In this document: in pieces, positions 44,195 through 52,547 of the stretch
How the letters are laid out: each line of letters opens with the position of its first letter
Numbering within the stretch: position 1 is the stretch's first letter
Assembly (NCBI RefSeq): GCF_900105905.1
Contig: NZ_FNSV01000005.1
Location: forward strand, 3,968,001-4,032,000
Direction of reading: 5' to 3'
Source: Rhodococcus koreensis
GTDB lineage: Bacteria; Actinomycetota; Actinomycetes; Mycobacteriales; Mycobacteriaceae
Length of the DNA stretch: 64,000 bases
Program-made: the position numbers and the translations under genes
The notes under the pieces: model-generated
What the model was told of the DNA's origin: nothing
What the model saw: only the letters and a program-made list of their open reading frames with translations
The model's database searches: none

Positions 44195-45019
44195 ATGTTG
44201 ACCAACACAATCGACACTTGGATGCAGCACCCGACCCAGCGATGGCTCGACATGCCGTTCCTGGACTCCCTGCGCCACTGGTCGAAGGGAACCATCCCCG
44301 AAACCGAACCGCCGGTGTCGTGGACGATCGACCGGATGGACGAGGCCGGCGTCGAACTGGGCCTGCTCAGCGCCTGGCACGCCCCCGCGGGACCGCTGAT
44401 CAGCAACGACGAGGTCGGGGACATCGTCAAACGCCACCCGGACCGCTTCCTGATGGTCGCCTCCGTCAACCTCCACCAGCCGATGGAGGCGGTACGAGAA
44501 CTGCGCCGATGCGTCGAGGGGTACGGCGCCTGCGCCCTGCGGGTCCTGCCGTGGCTGTGGGACCTGCCTCCGGACGACCGCCGGTACTACCCGCTGTACG
44601 CGGCGTGCTGCGACCTCGACATCGCCTTCTGCACGCAGATCGGGCACACCGGCCCGCTGTGCCCCTCCGAACCCGGCCGCCCGATCCCGTACCTCGACCA
44701 CGTGGCCCTCGAGTTCCCCGAACTACGGATCATCGCCGGCCACATCGGAGTTCCGTGGACGGGTGAAGCCATTTCGCTGGCCACGAAGTACCCGAACGTC
44801 TACATCGACACCTCCGCGTACAAGACCTCCCGCTACCCGGCGGAGATCGTCGACTACCTCCGCGGGCACGGCCGGAACAAGGTGCTGTTCGGCTCCAACC
44901 ACCCGGCCTGGCCGGCCCCCGACTGCCTGTCCGGGTTGGACAAGCTCGAGCTCGATGAAAAGACGCGTGCAGCGTTTCTGCGCGAGAACGCAATCCGCGC
45001 ATTTGACCTCCCGTCCTGA
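44195..45019 (+). CDS. Amidohydrolase-family protein with altered N-terminal metal motif
   Basis: A 274-residue TIM-barrel protein of the amidohydrolase-2 group (ACMS decarboxylase relatives). The late motifs are present: TQIGHTG, IAGHIGVPW and LFGSNHPAWP. The N-terminal HxH of the group is replaced by NTIDTWMQHP, so only one of the two metal histidines could be supplied there, and the late Asp is Asn (GSNHP, where GSDWP is usual). A changed metal site or a non-hydrolytic role is possible. Operon with the MHS transporter and nitronate monooxygenase. Confidence 0.75.
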   Translation: MLTNTIDTWMQHPTQRWLDMPFLDSLRHWSKGTIPETEPPVSWTIDRMDEAGVELGLLSAWHAPAGPLISNDEVGDIVKRHPDRFLMVASVNLHQPMEAVRELRRCVEGYGACALRVLPWLWDLPPDDRRYYPLYAACCDLDIAFCTQIGHTGPLCPSEPGRPIPYLDHVALEFPELRIIAGHIGVPWTGEAISLATKYPNVYIDTSAYKTSRYPAEIVDYLRGHGRNKVLFGSNHPAWPAPDCLSGLDKLELDEKTRAAFLRENAIRAFDLPS

Positions 45020-45046
45020 CCACCAAACCCACATCGAGGAACCACT

Positions 45047-46027
45047 TTGTTCACCAACACCTTCACCGAGACCTTCGGGATCGAGCACCCCATCGTGTGC
45101 GGCGGCATGACCGCCGTCGGCACCGCAGACCTCATCAGCGCGGTGGCCAACGCCGGGGCGCTCGGATTCCTCACCGCCCTGACCCAACCGACCCCTGAGG
45201 CGCTGGTCAAGGAGATCGCCCGCTGCCGCGACCTCACCGACAAGCCGTTCGGCGTCAACCTCACCATCCTGCCGACCATCCAGCCGGTGCCCTACGACGA
45301 ATACCGCGACGCCATCGTCGACAGCGGCATCACCATCGTCGAAACCGCCGGGGGCAACCCGACCCCACACCTGCCCACCTTCAAAGCCGCGGGTGTCAAG
45401 GTGATCCACAAGGCGGTCTCGGTGAGGCACGCCGTCAAGGCCGAGCAACTCGGCGTCGACGCGATCAGCATCGACGGCTTCGAGTGCGCCGGGCACCCCG
45501 GTGAGGACGACGTTCCCGGGCTCGTGCTGATCCCCGCTGCGGCCCGGGCACTGACCATCCCGATCATCGCGAGCGGCGGAATCGCCACCGGCGCCGGACT
45601 CGTCGCCGCCCTCGCGCTCGGCGCCTCCGCCGTCAACATGGGCACCCGGTTCATGGCGACCACCGAGGCCCCGATTCACGACAACGTCAAGCAGCAGATT
45701 GTTCAGAACACCGAACGCGACACCCGAATTGTGTTCCGCGAGTTCCACAACTCCGCACGCGTTGCCCGCAACTCGGTCTCCGAAGAGATCCTCGACCTGT
45801 CCCGGCGCCCAGGTGCCGGCTTCGGCGACATCGCCCATCTCGCCAGCGGTGTCCGCGGCCGCGAGCAGGTGTACGGCAACGGTGACGTCGAAGGCGGGCT
45901 CTGGTGGGCAAGCCAGGCCCAGGGCCTGATTCACGATATCGGCAGCTGCGAGGAGGTAGTCGACTCGATCCTCACAGACGCACAACACATCATCGCCCGA
46001 ACATTGCGCGACCAACTGGCCGGCTGA
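45047..46027 (+). CDS. Nitronate monooxygenase/2-nitropropane dioxygenase family
   Basis: A 326-residue FMN-dependent TIM barrel. IVCGGMTAVGTADL at the start, GVNLTILP, the ECAGHPGEDDV segment with the conserved His, IIASGGIATG and NMGTRFMATTEA (phosphate binding) define the family. Some members oxidise nitronates, others act as enoyl-ACP reductase-like flavoproteins. TTG at 45047 follows GAGGA by 6 bp. Last gene of the transporter operon. Confidence 0.85.
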   Translation: MFTNTFTETFGIEHPIVCGGMTAVGTADLISAVANAGALGFLTALTQPTPEALVKEIARCRDLTDKPFGVNLTILPTIQPVPYDEYRDAIVDSGITIVETAGGNPTPHLPTFKAAGVKVIHKAVSVRHAVKAEQLGVDAISIDGFECAGHPGEDDVPGLVLIPAAARALTIPIIASGGIATGAGLVAALALGASAVNMGTRFMATTEAPIHDNVKQQIVQNTERDTRIVFREFHNSARVARNSVSEEILDLSRRPGAGFGDIAHLASGVRGREQVYGNGDVEGGLWWASQAQGLIHDIGSCEEVVDSILTDAQHIIARTLRDQLAG

Positions 46028-46337
46028 ACAGGTCTTCTCACGCGACACCTGACCAGGCAGCGCGGCGGTGATCCAGTCCGGTCGACATGGGTACCGACCG
46101 CGTTGTCCGGTTTTCGCGGATGAGCCCGCAGCGCGCCGGCCACATATGTGATCACTTCGCGAACAGATCCGTCACCCGGACGCGGTGATGGGCTCACCAG
46201 CGCCGCGGAGCGTTGTCTCATCCAGGGCACGACGACGTGACCTCGTCGTCACCAGGGCGAGCTGACACCCCGAAGACGCGCGCGGTCCGGCCGATAAGCT
46301 GGGCCGGGTAACCGCGTGACGGAGAGGATCGGCATTC
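46028..46337. other. 310-bp gene-free region before the LacI gene
   Basis: I see no coding frame. The only structure is an inverted repeat GACGACG-TGACCT-CGTCGTC at 46231-46250, 88 bp before the LacI-type gene start, a possible autoregulatory site. The rest shows nothing I can name. Confidence 0.45.
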
Positions 46338-47402
46338 GTGACCACGATGCACGACGTTGCCCGGGCGGCAGGCGTGTCCCAGGCCGCGGTCTCGTATGCG
46401 TACAACCAGCCCCACAAGCTGTCCGCGGCGCGGCGCGCCCACATCTTCCAGGTGGCCGCGGAACTCGGCTACGCCGGCCCTAACCCCGCGGGCCGCAACC
46501 TCCGGACCGGGCAGGTCGGTGCGCTGGGGCTGATGATCACCGACTCGTTGCGCTACGCCTTCGACGATCCCGCCACCTCACAGCTGCTGAAGGGCATCTC
46601 GGAGGTCGGTGAACTCGCCGAGGTCGCGCTGACGCTGCTGCCCTGCCCCCTCGAGTCCACCCGGGTAGCGGAGGGCTCCGGGGTACTCGTGCGCGGCGCG
46701 GTGGACGGCTTCCTCGCGTACGCGATGCCGGAGGGCCACCCCGGAATGCAGACGGCGATGAGCCGCCGGCTGCCGATCGTCGTGATCGACGGTCCGAATC
46801 CTGGCGGGCTGCCCCGGGTCGGAATCCAGGATCGGCAGGCCGCCAAGGAAATCGCGGAGCACGTGCTCTCCCTCGGGCACCGCCGTGTCGGGTTTCTCGT
46901 CGACCGCCTCGTGCCCGACGGCAAGGGCGGGCGTGTCGACGCCGCCCGCACCCGGGCAGCCCGCGACCACGTGATGAAGGAACGACTCGCCGGCTACGCG
47001 TCCGCCTGCCGGAAACACAGGGTGCCGTGGTCGTCTGCCGTGGTCGTCGAAGCAGGCGGGTTCGACTACGAGTTGTCCCGCACCGCCGTCGAGACGCTGC
47101 TCGACGCCGGACCCGTGACCGCGGTCGTCGCAGCGTCCGACCTGCTGGCCCTTGCCGCGATCGACGTCGCCCAGGCACGCGGCCTCCGGGTGCCCGAGGA
47201 TCTGTCGGTGGTCGGTTTCGACGACATTCCCGCGGCCCGCACCGCGGGACTCACGACGGTTCGGCAACCCCTCGTCGACAAGGGCCGCGAGGCCGCCCAA
47301 CTGCTGCTCGACATCATCGGCGGCGGCGCGGGTCGGGAAATCACGCTGCCCACCGAACTCGTCGTCCGCGAGAGCGCCGGCCCCCCGCCCACCGATCAAT
47401 GA
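46338..47402 (+). CDS. LacI-family transcriptional regulator
   Basis: A 354-residue LacI/PurR-type repressor. The helix-turn-helix is at the N-terminus (TMHDVARAAGVSQAAVSYAYN), the hinge LGYAGPNPAGRNLRTG follows, and a periplasmic-binding-like ligand domain runs to the end (VVGFDDIPAARTAGLTTVRQ). GTG start. It is convergent with the LysR gene, with a single base between the stops. No sugar genes adjoin it, so its target is unclear; the mmsA cluster is the nearest metabolic unit. Confidence 0.9.
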   Translation: MTTMHDVARAAGVSQAAVSYAYNQPHKLSAARRAHIFQVAAELGYAGPNPAGRNLRTGQVGALGLMITDSLRYAFDDPATSQLLKGISEVGELAEVALTLLPCPLESTRVAEGSGVLVRGAVDGFLAYAMPEGHPGMQTAMSRRLPIVVIDGPNPGGLPRVGIQDRQAAKEIAEHVLSLGHRRVGFLVDRLVPDGKGGRVDAARTRAARDHVMKERLAGYASACRKHRVPWSSAVVVEAGGFDYELSRTAVETLLDAGPVTAVVAASDLLALAAIDVAQARGLRVPEDLSVVGFDDIPAARTAGLTTVRQPLVDKGREAAQLLLDIIGGGAGREITLPTELVVRESAGPPPTDQ

Positions 47403-47403
47403 G

Positions 47404-48297
47404 TTAACCTGTTGCGCCGCGTAGTTCGGGATTGTCGTCGACGATGGAGTAGAGTGCCTCGGTGATCGCCTTGACCCGGGCCAGGCGGGTCAGTTCCCGC
47501 GGCACGACCAGCCAGTAGGTGCGGTGGGCGATGAAGTCGTCGGTGAGGATCGGCACGAGGTCCTCGTCGAGCGCCCCGATGTAACTCGGCAGTGGCGCGA
47601 TCCCGACGCCGTGCTTCACCGCCTGGTAGTGGCCGGCGATGTTGTTGGTCTGGATCTGCGCTTGGAAATCCGGGATCAGCGCGTCGAGGATGCGCAGCGG
47701 TTCGACGTCGAGGAACGCGTCCACGTACCAGATCAGCGTGTGATGGCGTAAATCCTCGAGGGCCGTGATGGGGTCGTGCTCGCTCAGGTAGTGCCGTGAC
47801 GCGTACAGGCGGAGGTCGTACTCCGCCAGTTTGCGGACCACGACGGACCGCGGCGACGGTCGTTCGAGGGTGACGGCGATGTCGAAGTCGCGCCCGGTCA
47901 GTAGGTCGTGGGTGGTCGACGTGACGAGTTCGGTGAACAGATCGGGGTGCTCGGACCGCACCGCCGCGAGACCCGGCACCAGCACGAACGACCCGAAACC
48001 GTCGGGCGTGATGATCCGGACGGTGCCGGTCAGCCCGCCCCGCGACGACGTCTCGTCGAGTGCGGCGAGGACCGCGGTCTCCACCGCCTCGGCGTGGGGA
48101 ACCAGCCGCCTGCCCGCTTCGGTGAGCTGCCATCCCGACACCCCGCGGTCGAAAAGCCTGGTGCCCGTGTCCTTCTCGAGTCGGGTGATTTTCCGCGAGA
48201 CGGTCGTGTGATCGACACCGAGTCGCTTCGCCGCGTCGGCGAGGCGGCCGGTTCTCGACAACTCCAGGAGGTAACGCATGTTGTCTGCGGTAAACAT
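47404..48297 (-). CDS. LysR-family regulator divergent from mmsA
   Basis: A 297-residue LysR-type regulator: MFTADNMRYLLELSRTGRLA followed by the VDHTTVSRKITRLEKDTG helix-turn-helix, then an effector-binding domain. ATG at 48297 follows a GAGGGTGAGGG stretch; GTG at 48306 would add three residues. It is divergent from mmsA with about 110 bp between, so it probably controls mmsA and the following alcohol dehydrogenase. Confidence 0.9.
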   Translation of the reverse strand: MFTADNMRYLLELSRTGRLADAAKRLGVDHTTVSRKITRLEKDTGTRLFDRGVSGWQLTEAGRRLVPHAEAVETAVLAALDETSSRGGLTGTVRIITPDGFGSFVLVPGLAAVRSEHPDLFTELVTSTTHDLLTGRDFDIAVTLERPSPRSVVVRKLAEYDLRLYASRHYLSEHDPITALEDLRHHTLIWYVDAFLDVEPLRILDALIPDFQAQIQTNNIAGHYQAVKHGVGIAPLPSYIGALDEDLVPILTDDFIAHRTYWLVVPRELTRLARVKAITEALYSIVDDNPELRGATG

Positions 48298-48407
48298 CAC
48301 CCTCACCCTCGTGCAAATCTGCAGTCCGAAGTGCCATTTTACTCGTTGACGCAGGCATTGTTGCCCAGCAGACTCGTGGTCACCCCACCTTTCCAGGAGT
48401 ACATCCC

Positions 48408-49898
48408 ATGGCCGTCATCTCCCATTGGTTCGACAACAAGACCTTCCCCGGCACCAGCGGTAACACCGCCCCCGTCACCAACCCGGCCACCGGCGCCGTC
48501 ACCGGACAGGTCGCCCTCGCCAGCGTCGAGGACGCCCGCGCCGTCATCGACGCCGCAGCCGCCGCCTTCCCCGCCTGGCGCGACACCTCCCTGGCCAAGC
48601 GCACCCAGATCATCTTCACATTCCGCGAACTACTCAACCAGCGCAAGGGCGAACTCGCCGAGATCATCACCTCCGAACACGGCAAGGTCGTCTCCGACGC
48701 CCTCGGCGAAGTCTCCCGCGGCCAGGAGGTCGTCGAATTCGCCTGCGGCATCGCCCACCTGCTCAAAGGCGGCATGACCGAAAACGCCTCCACCAACGTC
48801 GACGTCTCCTCCCTCCGCCAACCCGTCGGCCCCGTCGGCATCATCTCCCCCTTCAACTTCCCCGCCATGGTCCCGATGTGGTTCTTCCCCATCGCCATCG
48901 CCGCCGGTAACACGGTGGTGTTGAAGCCGTCCGAGAAGGACCCCACCGCCGCCATCTGGATGGCCGAACTCTGGGCCGAAGCCGGACTCCCCGCCGGGGT
49001 CTTCAACGTCCTGCAGGGCGACAAGACCTCCGTCGACGAACTCCTCACCAACCCCGCAATCAAGGCCATCAGCTTCGTCGGCTCCACCCCCATCGCCCAG
49101 TACGTCTACGCCACCGGCACCGCCCACGGCAAACGCGTCCAAGCCTTGGGTGGCGCGAAGAACCACGCCATCGTCCTCCCGGACGCCGACCTCGACCTCG
49201 CCGCCGACGCCATGGTCAACGCCGGCTTCGGATCCGCCGGCGAACGGTGCATGGCCATCTCCGCCCTCGTCGCCGTCGGCGACATCGCCGACGAACTGGT
49301 CGCGAAAATCACCGAACGCACCAACACCCTCAAGACCGGTGACGGCACCCGCGATTCCGACATGGGACCGCTGGTGACGAAGGTGCACCGCGACAAGGTC
49401 GCCTCCTACATCGACGCCGGCGAAAACGACGGGGCCACCATCGTCGTCGACGGCCGGCAGGTGCAGCCCGACGGCGGCGAGGACGGATTCTGGCTCGGCC
49501 CCACCCTCATCGACCACGTCACCACCGACATGTCCGTCTACACCGACGAAATCTTCGGACCCGTCCTGTCCGTCATCCGCGTCGACTCCTACGACGAAGC
49601 CCTCGAACTGGTGAACTCCAGCCCGTTCGGCAACGGCACCGCCATCTTCACCAACGACGGCGGCGCCGCCCGCCGATTCCAGAACGAGGTCGAGGTCGGC
49701 ATGGTCGGCATCAACGTCCCCATCCCCGTCCCGATGGCCTACTACAGCTTCGGGGGCTGGAAGAACTCCCTGTTCGGCGACACCCACGCCCACGGCACCG
49801 AAGGCGTCCACTTCTTCACCCGCGGCAAGGTCGTCACCACCCGCTGGCTCGACCCCAGCCACGGCGGCCTCAACCTCGGATTCCCCCAGAACGCATAA
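48408..49898 (+). CDS. mmsA: CoA-acylating methylmalonate-semialdehyde dehydrogenase
   Basis: A 496-residue aldehyde dehydrogenase of the MMSDH class. ISPFNFPAMVPMWFFPIAIA, FVGSTPIAQYVYATG and the nucleophile Cys in GERCMAIS are typical. The general-base Glu of other ALDHs is absent (GGAKNH), as expected for the CoA-dependent class. It converts methylmalonate or malonate semialdehyde to propionyl- or acetyl-CoA, in valine, inositol or beta-alanine breakdown. Codon use is extremely C-ended, even for this DNA. The alcohol dehydrogenase starts 12 bp later. Confidence 0.92.
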   Translation: MAVISHWFDNKTFPGTSGNTAPVTNPATGAVTGQVALASVEDARAVIDAAAAAFPAWRDTSLAKRTQIIFTFRELLNQRKGELAEIITSEHGKVVSDALGEVSRGQEVVEFACGIAHLLKGGMTENASTNVDVSSLRQPVGPVGIISPFNFPAMVPMWFFPIAIAAGNTVVLKPSEKDPTAAIWMAELWAEAGLPAGVFNVLQGDKTSVDELLTNPAIKAISFVGSTPIAQYVYATGTAHGKRVQALGGAKNHAIVLPDADLDLAADAMVNAGFGSAGERCMAISALVAVGDIADELVAKITERTNTLKTGDGTRDSDMGPLVTKVHRDKVASYIDAGENDGATIVVDGRQVQPDGGEDGFWLGPTLIDHVTTDMSVYTDEIFGPVLSVIRVDSYDEALELVNSSPFGNGTAIFTNDGGAARRFQNEVEVGMVGINVPIPVPMAYYSFGGWKNSLFGDTHAHGTEGVHFFTRGKVVTTRWLDPSHGGLNLGFPQNA

Positions 49899-49910
49899 GG
49901 AACCTCTCCC

Positions 49911-51077
49911 ATGAGCGCACACCTCTCACTCCCCCGGTTCGCCCGGATCGGGGCCGGAGCAGTCGACGAGATCGGCTCGGTCGTCGACCAATTGGGTCTG
50001 CAGAGACCGGTTCTCGTCACCGACTCCTACCTCGTCGGCACCGGCGCGGCCGACCGGGTGATGGCCCTCCTCAGGTCGGCAGGCAAGGACCCCGCCCTGT
50101 TCGACGGCACGGTGCCCGACCCCACCACCGATTCCCTGGCGGACGGGCTGAGGATCGTCGCCGAACACCGGGCGGATTCGGTGATCGGATTCGGCGGCGG
50201 CAGTCCGATGGACACCGCAAAGGCGCTGGCCGTGCTGTCCGCGAACGGCGGCGAGATGCGCTCGTACAAGGCACCGCACGTGTACACCGGGAAGGCGCTG
50301 CCGATCATCGCGATCCCGACCACCGCAGGCAGCGGCTCCGAAGCGACACAGTTCACCGTCATCAGCGATAGCGCCTCCGACGAGAAGATGCTGTGTCCGG
50401 GGCTGTCGTTCCTGCCGATCGCCGCGATCGTGGATTTCGAACTCACGATGTCGATGCCGCCGCGACTGACCGCCGACACCGGAATCGACGCGCTCACCCA
50501 TGCGATCGAGGCGTACGTCAGTAAGAAGGCCCAGCCGTTCACCGACGGACTCGCTCTCGCCGCGATCCGCACCATCGGCAAGCACATCGGCACGGCCTAC
50601 GCGGACGGCGAAGACCGCACCGCGCGGGAAGCGATGATGGTCGCGTCCATGCAGGCCGGCATGGCGTTCTCCAACTCGAGCGTGGCGCTGGTCCACGGGA
50701 TGAGCAGGCCGATCGGTGCGCATTTCCATGTCGCACACGGACTGTCGAACGCGATGCTGCTTCCCGCGATCACGGCGTTCTCCGTGCAGGGCGCGGAGAG
50801 CCGCTACGCCGACTGCGCGCGGGCGTTCGGCGCCGCGTCGGAATCGGCCGGCGATTCCGTGGCCGCGCAGTTCCTCGTCGAGACACTGAGCACGCTCTGT
50901 CACGATCTGAAGGTGCCGACCCCGCTCGAATACGGGATCGATCGCGACGCCTGGGACGGCCTCATTCCGTTGATGGCAGAGCAGGCGCTGGCGTCCGGGT
51001 CACCCGGCAACAACCCGGTCGCGCCCACCGCCGAGCAGATCGAGACACTGTATTCGGAGGTCTTCAGCCAGCGCTAG
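49911..51077 (+). CDS. Iron-containing alcohol dehydrogenase
   Basis: A 388-residue group III alcohol dehydrogenase: GGGSPMDTAKA for NAD binding, IPTTAGSGSEAT, and metal ligands in DALTHAIEAY and in HGMSRPIGAHFHVAHG (Asp plus three His). As the partner of mmsA it may oxidise a hydroxy acid or diol to the semialdehyde used by MmsA; 3-hydroxypropionate-like substrates are plausible. Its stop overlaps that of the convergent PhzF gene (CTAG). Confidence 0.9.
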   Translation: MSAHLSLPRFARIGAGAVDEIGSVVDQLGLQRPVLVTDSYLVGTGAADRVMALLRSAGKDPALFDGTVPDPTTDSLADGLRIVAEHRADSVIGFGGGSPMDTAKALAVLSANGGEMRSYKAPHVYTGKALPIIAIPTTAGSGSEATQFTVISDSASDEKMLCPGLSFLPIAAIVDFELTMSMPPRLTADTGIDALTHAIEAYVSKKAQPFTDGLALAAIRTIGKHIGTAYADGEDRTAREAMMVASMQAGMAFSNSSVALVHGMSRPIGAHFHVAHGLSNAMLLPAITAFSVQGAESRYADCARAFGAASESAGDSVAAQFLVETLSTLCHDLKVPTPLEYGIDRDAWDGLIPLMAEQALASGSPGNNPVAPTAEQIETLYSEVFSQR

Positions 51078-51895
51078 AACTCGACGGTGCCCCTGAGGTA
51101 CCGCCGGTAGGCCCCGGACAGGTGGACGCGGTCGCCGCGCACGTCGCAGTGAACGGTTCCGCCGCGCGCCGACAGTTGCCGTCCGACGAGGCTGCCACGC
51201 CCCAGCGTGGCAGCCCAGTACGGCGCGATCTGCGAGTGCGCGGACCCGGTCACCGGGTCTTCCTTCACGCCGGCCGCGGCACCGAACCATCGCGACACGA
51301 AATCGACCCCGTCCGCGTCCGATGATGCGGTGACGACGACGCCGCGCACCTTCAGCGGACTGATCACGGCGAAGTCGGGGGTCATCGACGCGATGTCGTG
51401 TTCGGATTCCGCGACGAACACGAGATCGGTGGCCTTCAGGCACTCCCGCACCGGGATGCCGAGCGCTGCGACGACCCGGGGATCGGCGGCGGTCTGCACC
51501 GGCGCCTCGGCGGGGAAATCCATCACCAGGGTCGCGTCCGGTCCGCGGTCGACGTGCAGCCAGCCGCTGCGCGTCCAGAACTGGATGCGATCGGCGTCCG
51601 CGTGCACGTCCTCGAAGATCTGCGCGGCGGCGGCGAGCGTCGCGTGGCCGCACAGGTCCACCTCGACGGCCGGAGTGAACCACCGCAGGTGATACGCCGG
51701 ATGTGCCGGGTCCTGAGGCGTCGCGTCCGAGGGAAGGCGGGCGGTGTAGAACGCCGTCTCGGACAGATTGTTCTCTTCGGCCAGTTGCTGGAGAACCGCA
51801 TCGTCCAGCCAGTCGGTCAGCGGCATGATCGCCGCCGGGTTGCCCTCGAACGGTCCGGCGGCGAATGCGTCGATCTGATGGATGTCCAGCTTCAT
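51074..51895 (-). CDS. PhzF-family isomerase-like protein
   Basis: A 273-residue PhzF/DapF-fold protein with QIDAFAAGPFEGNPAAIMPL and the catalytic Glu in NLSETAFY, LRWFTPAVEVDLCGHAT and the late KEDPVTGSAHS. Family members isomerise cyclic or hydroxy acids (PhzF in phenazine synthesis); most, like this one, have no known substrate. ATG at 51895. Confidence 0.88.
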   Translation of the reverse strand: MKLDIHQIDAFAAGPFEGNPAAIMPLTDWLDDAVLQQLAEENNLSETAFYTARLPSDATPQDPAHPAYHLRWFTPAVEVDLCGHATLAAAAQIFEDVHADADRIQFWTRSGWLHVDRGPDATLVMDFPAEAPVQTAADPRVVAALGIPVRECLKATDLVFVAESEHDIASMTPDFAVISPLKVRGVVVTASSDADGVDFVSRWFGAAAGVKEDPVTGSAHSQIAPYWAATLGRGSLVGRQLSARGGTVHCDVRGDRVHLSGAYRRYLRGTVEF

Positions 51896-51984
51896 AACGT
51901 CCGATGGTGGCGGATGCCCCGACGGTCGTCGAGGGCCATCCCGGACACTCTGGACCGGTCCCCGCCTCGAGCGGTCCCCCGACG

Positions 51985-52479
51985 TCAGGCCCGCGCGAAG
52001 CTCATCGTCTCGCCCTCGACGCCGCGCATCCACAGGTCGTTGCACGCGGCCGCCAGCTCCGGCAGACCCTCCTCGATGGCGGCGAACACATTGCCGGGCA
52101 CCCAGCCGACGTCGCCGTTGAGCAGCAGGTTGTTGCGGCCGTAGAAGATCGCGAGGTCGGTGGCGCCCTGCGCGGCGTGCGCCTCGGAGCCCGGTTCGTA
52201 CCCGTAGGCGGAGTTGCCGATCTCCCACGGCTCGAAGTCGAACAGGCATACGTCACCGGGAATCGGTGTGACGGTGGGATTTTCCCGCCGCGGTGCCGCC
52301 GTGATCCGCGGGATCAGCGTGTACACCTCGTTGCGCGCGTACTTGGCGTGATACGCGTCGCCGCTCTGTGGAAGGACGTCCCAGACGGCGTCGCACGTGA
52401 GTGGTGCGTCCTCGTCGAGAAGCCGGGCGCGGCACGTCACGCCGCGCTTGTCCAGGGTGATGGTGATGTAGCGAGCCAC
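51985..52479 (-). CDS. DUF3830 cyclophilin-like protein
   Basis: A 164-residue protein of the DUF3830 family (cyclophilin-like beta barrel), with CDAVWDVLP, HAKYARNEVYTLIP and the acidic GDVCLFDF typical of the family. The family often accompanies amino acid or acid catabolic genes; its chemistry is unknown. AGGAGG precedes the ATG. A dispersed palindrome lies between it and the aminotransferase. Confidence 0.8.
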   Translation of the reverse strand: MARYITITLDKRGVTCRARLLDEDAPLTCDAVWDVLPQSGDAYHAKYARNEVYTLIPRITAAPRRENPTVTPIPGDVCLFDFEPWEIGNSAYGYEPGSEAHAAQGATDLAIFYGRNNLLLNGDVGWVPGNVFAAIEEGLPELAAACNDLWMRGVEGETMSFARA

Positions 52480-52495
52480 AGGTCCTCCTTCGGAG

Positions 52496-52541
52496 CCCGT
52501 GAGTACTTCTTAACCGCCCGCGGTTAACAAGTACTCACGGG
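52496..52541. repeat. Dispersed palindromic element, copy 1
   Basis: Two 20-bp arms (52496-52515 and 52522-52541) beginning CCCGTGAGTACTT pair at 19 of 20 positions around a 6-bp centre. The same element occurs at 61197-61242 in inverse orientation and differs mainly in the centre. It lies after the aminotransferase stop, so it can also act as a terminator. Confidence 0.85.
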
Positions 52542-52547
52542 TGCTGG

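Noticed and set aside
47404..48358. A 320-codon minus-strand frame overlapping the LysR gene in another phase
   Set aside because: It is Arg/His/Pro-rich with no domain, while the other phase encodes a complete LysR protein.
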